A stretch of DNA of 64,000 nucleotides from the NCBI GenBank assembly GCA_022113835.1, contig JAILWY010000027.1:6760501-6824500 (forward strand). Reading direction: 5' to 3'. Shown here in pieces: positions 61,191 through 64,000 of the stretch. Below the pieces are notes generated by a model. That model saw only the letters and a program-made list of their open reading frames with translations. It was not told where the DNA came from and did no database searches. Every line of letters starts with the position of its first letter. Position 1 is the first letter of the stretch. Source of the DNA: Atopsyche davidsoni (taxonomy: Eukaryota > Arthropoda > Insecta > Trichoptera > Hydrobiosidae). The translations under genes and the position numbers were made by a program.

Positions 61191-63050
61191 TGACAATATG
61201 CAGGTTTTTGCATGTCTTAAAATTGTATTATGTCTACGAAAGTAAATGTATTTGTAAAAGGTATTATAAGACTATGATACAGTACAAGACTATACTGTGG
61301 ACTTATTATATATACCAATAAGCCTTCACAGGTCAAGAAGAAGAAAACACCTAAAAAAATATTTTTTTAAAAATTATCTATGTAGGTAATAACTATTTTG
61401 TTTTTTTGGTTTTTGAAAGCTTTATTACAAGAAAATAATTTTTATTACGTATTTATGGATATTTGCACAGAAAACTACTTTTGTATCGATTTCATAAATA
61501 AAATTTACAAGTGTTATTTATAACTCCTTTACAGCATTTTATGCTGCCGGTTACCGCCCGTAATATTGTTTCAATAAATTGAAATGTGACTTTATGATTA
61601 AACGATAAATTATTGTGATTTGAATTGAGTAAGCAACTTACATGTGAAGTAGCGCCCGGTCGACAGGGCTTGATGATTGTTCTTATAATTTACGGGGCAT
61701 TCATAATAAAAAATACAGTCGCCTTACTGTTGAAGCTTTTCAGAAGCGAAGAGCTTTATTTGAGCCAGTCTAATGGTTGTTCCAGATGGACGCCTAAAAC
61801 GTAAGCACCATGACTGGCTTCTGTATTTGACAGTCATATGTAAAGAACAATGGCGGTAGTTATTTGTATTCTGTGCACGAGCCTCGAGTACTCTCTTCTG
61901 AGGTCGCGGGTGGTCACACGATGGCTTAACGATGAATGTGCATTAATTTTAATCTCTTGAATAAAGATGGCCGCAGTATATATACGAAGGGGCAAACTAG
62001 AGGCAACGCACCCCGGGAAAACGATGAATTTAATGCCAACGCAAAATATTTGAAATCTACTGATTTTATCATTAATTTTATCATTTATTTATTTGAGTTA
62101 TATATCAATTCATAAAATAATTATTAAACACAAAAAAATAGTATTTGTAACAAGGTGCACTATCAATTATGATATGTATATATTGAAAACGTAGTATCTT
62201 ATGTTAGGACAATTACAATACTATGTTCGTATTTAAGTTGAATACATACGGAAAAAAACTTTTTTTGATATAGTAATTAATATAAAGCAGTAGTAGGTGC
62301 CTTTTTTTAAAAGTCATAGTTTTTAAGTAGCTGAATATTAAATTTATGTTTATTCATTACAAAGGCAGTGAGTAGTTGAGTATTTCTTTTGAACTAGTCG
62401 CACTTAAGAATTACAACTGCGTATCAATTGATTGGATTGTAATTATAATTATTTATAATCGCTTACCAATAATGGACAGTCTGCACTCTGTCGCTCTTAA
62501 TGAGCTTTATGCTGTACGATACAAGTACTGATAGTAAATAACTAATGCATATATAAAAGCTTGTCACGTAGTTACAAGCCTTGCTGGTTATAGGTTTAAG
62601 TAGATGTATTATTAGTATTGGTCTCTTTTGTTAGTCTAAACTGAAAAATGTACAGTTGCTTATAATTCATGTAGTAGAGACAAAATTCCAAAAAATGAAA
62701 TAAGGTCATGAAAAAAATATAAAACAATGAACGTCTGGGTTGAAAAATAAACTATTGCTTTATCTTAAATTTCACCAGAATAAGTATAAATTATACTATG
62801 TTGTGTGTGTGCTTTGAAGTTGAAAATACATTACTAGATATAAGTATCATATAGTCAAAAGAATCCATTAACTCTTAGATAAATATATTAAAACAATCAA
62901 TAAACGTCGATATTATTATCAATGTTTATTCATTCAATCTTGAAATTAACAATAAATATATTTTACCAGTATTTTTTTATCGAAAAATCTTTTATTTTAA
63001 AATGTTCATCAATTTATTTTTATTGAAAAAAGTTACACCGTTCTGCCGCC
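61191..63050. other. AT-rich stretch with a mildly GC-rich patch
   Basis: The patch at 61540-61980 includes GAATAAAGATGGCCG (near 61959), the 15-mer shared with 1727. No open frame of note and no known repeat otherwise. Confidence 0.45.
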
Positions 63051-63490
63051 AATAAATTAGTGCCTTTCGGCGCAGAAAAGAAACGAGTATTTTGTTTTCG
63101 CAGTTCTGTCAAATGTCGTGCGGGCATCTAGCAACTTTAAAGATACAAAAAAATAAACGCACTCACTCGGGAAGTCTCTCGGGATAGAAATTCGTTCGGT
63201 AACCTTTCTATAAATAATACTATCTGTGAGATACTCTGACGCAAATCACCTGAGCCTCTCGGCCTGAAAGTCTCATTCGTCGATGGAAAATGTTTACCGT
63301 TCCCACGTGCGCACTGCCGCCGCACAATCATCTGATGGCGGTTACGTAATGCTTTATATGCAGACTCGACGCCAGTTTGGAAGTCGTAATGGCCACGGGA
63401 GATATCCGACCGAAGACGCTCGAGGTATTTTAATTCGAACTCGGAAGCTTTGGTTCATCGTTGTTAGAAATATTTCATTGCCTGGTTAAA
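63051..63490. other. GC-moderate island
   Basis: Facing frames at 63137-63331 (-) and 63283-63489 (+) lack motifs. AATGGCCACGGG lies near 63389. Confidence 0.35.
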
Positions 63491-63719
63491 TACATAAGTG
63501 CTAAGATATTAAAATGAACCATTACAATTTCATTTTTAGATTGTCTAGATATTTTGAAAGCGAGGCCACCTTGGATTTCTTCAAAGCTGCGTTTAAAAAT
63601 CTATATTAAGAATGATAAAATCATCATAAAATACAATAATGCTTTTTTCGATCAAATCAATTTGCTGTTGAATTTCAGTCATTCTTTGTTTGGGCTTTAC
63701 CAACAAATAGCTGAAAATT

Positions 63720-63960
63720 ATCCTTATAAATAATTCGGTATTCTACTCGGGCGCAATTCGGAATCAACCGCCCCATTCATTTCCAGGGGAAGCGGAATAA
63801 CAACCCCGGCGTTACCTGCGATGGGGAGGCCGCCACCCTCTCAGGGGTCGTGCCGGCGGTGTTTGTATTGATAACTCACCGGTAACTGCGGCTGCTCAAT
63901 TCGGCAAAAGAATTATTTATGATAAAAACAAAAAGGTTCCCGGCGCGCTCAGCCCGGCAT
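63720..63960. other. GC-rich island near the window edge
   Basis: CpG-rich block with no long frame; it may continue the pattern of islands outside the window. Confidence 0.35.
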
Positions 63961-64000
63961 CAGGAGAATCATATTTTATCCAAAATAATGTCAAGAACAC

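Noticed and set aside
1..64000. LINE reverse transcriptase, LTR or viral ORFs
   Set aside because: I looked for the usual motifs in the translated frames on both strands and saw none; the mariner fragment is the only recognisable transposon protein.

Overview
This window looks like non-coding, AT-rich insect nuclear DNA, most likely from a moth or butterfly. That assignment is an inference from three things: long AT-rich stretches broken every 1-3 kb by compact GC-rich islands, a decayed mariner transposase, and many short tRNA-related and palindromic repeats. There is no bacterial-type gene organisation. I found no protein domain other than the mariner fragment, and no intact conserved gene, rRNA, CRISPR array or recognisable microRNA. 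The best reading is a long intergenic or intronic region (a gene desert).

Layout: about 40 GC-rich islands (150-500 bp) sit in the AT-rich background. Many carry an ATGGC/GCCAT core like that of YY1/Pho binding sites, so some may be promoters, enhancers or silencer/PRE-type elements. The best gene-like signals on the + strand are (a) a TATA box plus consensus initiator at 14949-14985, followed by a possible first exon ending at a strong splice donor at 15302/15303, and (b) a 78-base exon-like block at 34642-34719 with a good acceptor and donor, which ends five codons into a possible reading frame. Weaker candidates lie at 41950-42065 and 57960-58132 on +, and 37651-37728 and 12901 on -.

The repeat content is the most informative part. 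Three loci (4494-5186, 23649-23955, 55372-55946) carry copies of one composite element. It has a tRNA-like head in inverted (snap-back) orientation, a shared tail, and 10-15 bp target-site duplications. A fourth, solo tRNA-like unit lies at 24234-24385. A separate palindromic MITE-like family has about six copies (1811, 12268, 24792, 59668, 60790, 61050). Other items are a two-copy repeat (8611, 58993), two single-copy inverted-repeat elements (42933, 58596), up to four unrelated tRNA-derived SINE-like pieces (36666, 37161, 40640, 49100), a 5'-truncated mariner with frameshifts (19751-20140), a degenerate tandem array (11372-11940), three long (AT)n tracts and several G-quadruplex-prone runs.

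Limits: exon, promoter and island functions are predictions from sequence signals alone. No homology search, RNA evidence or conservation data were available.
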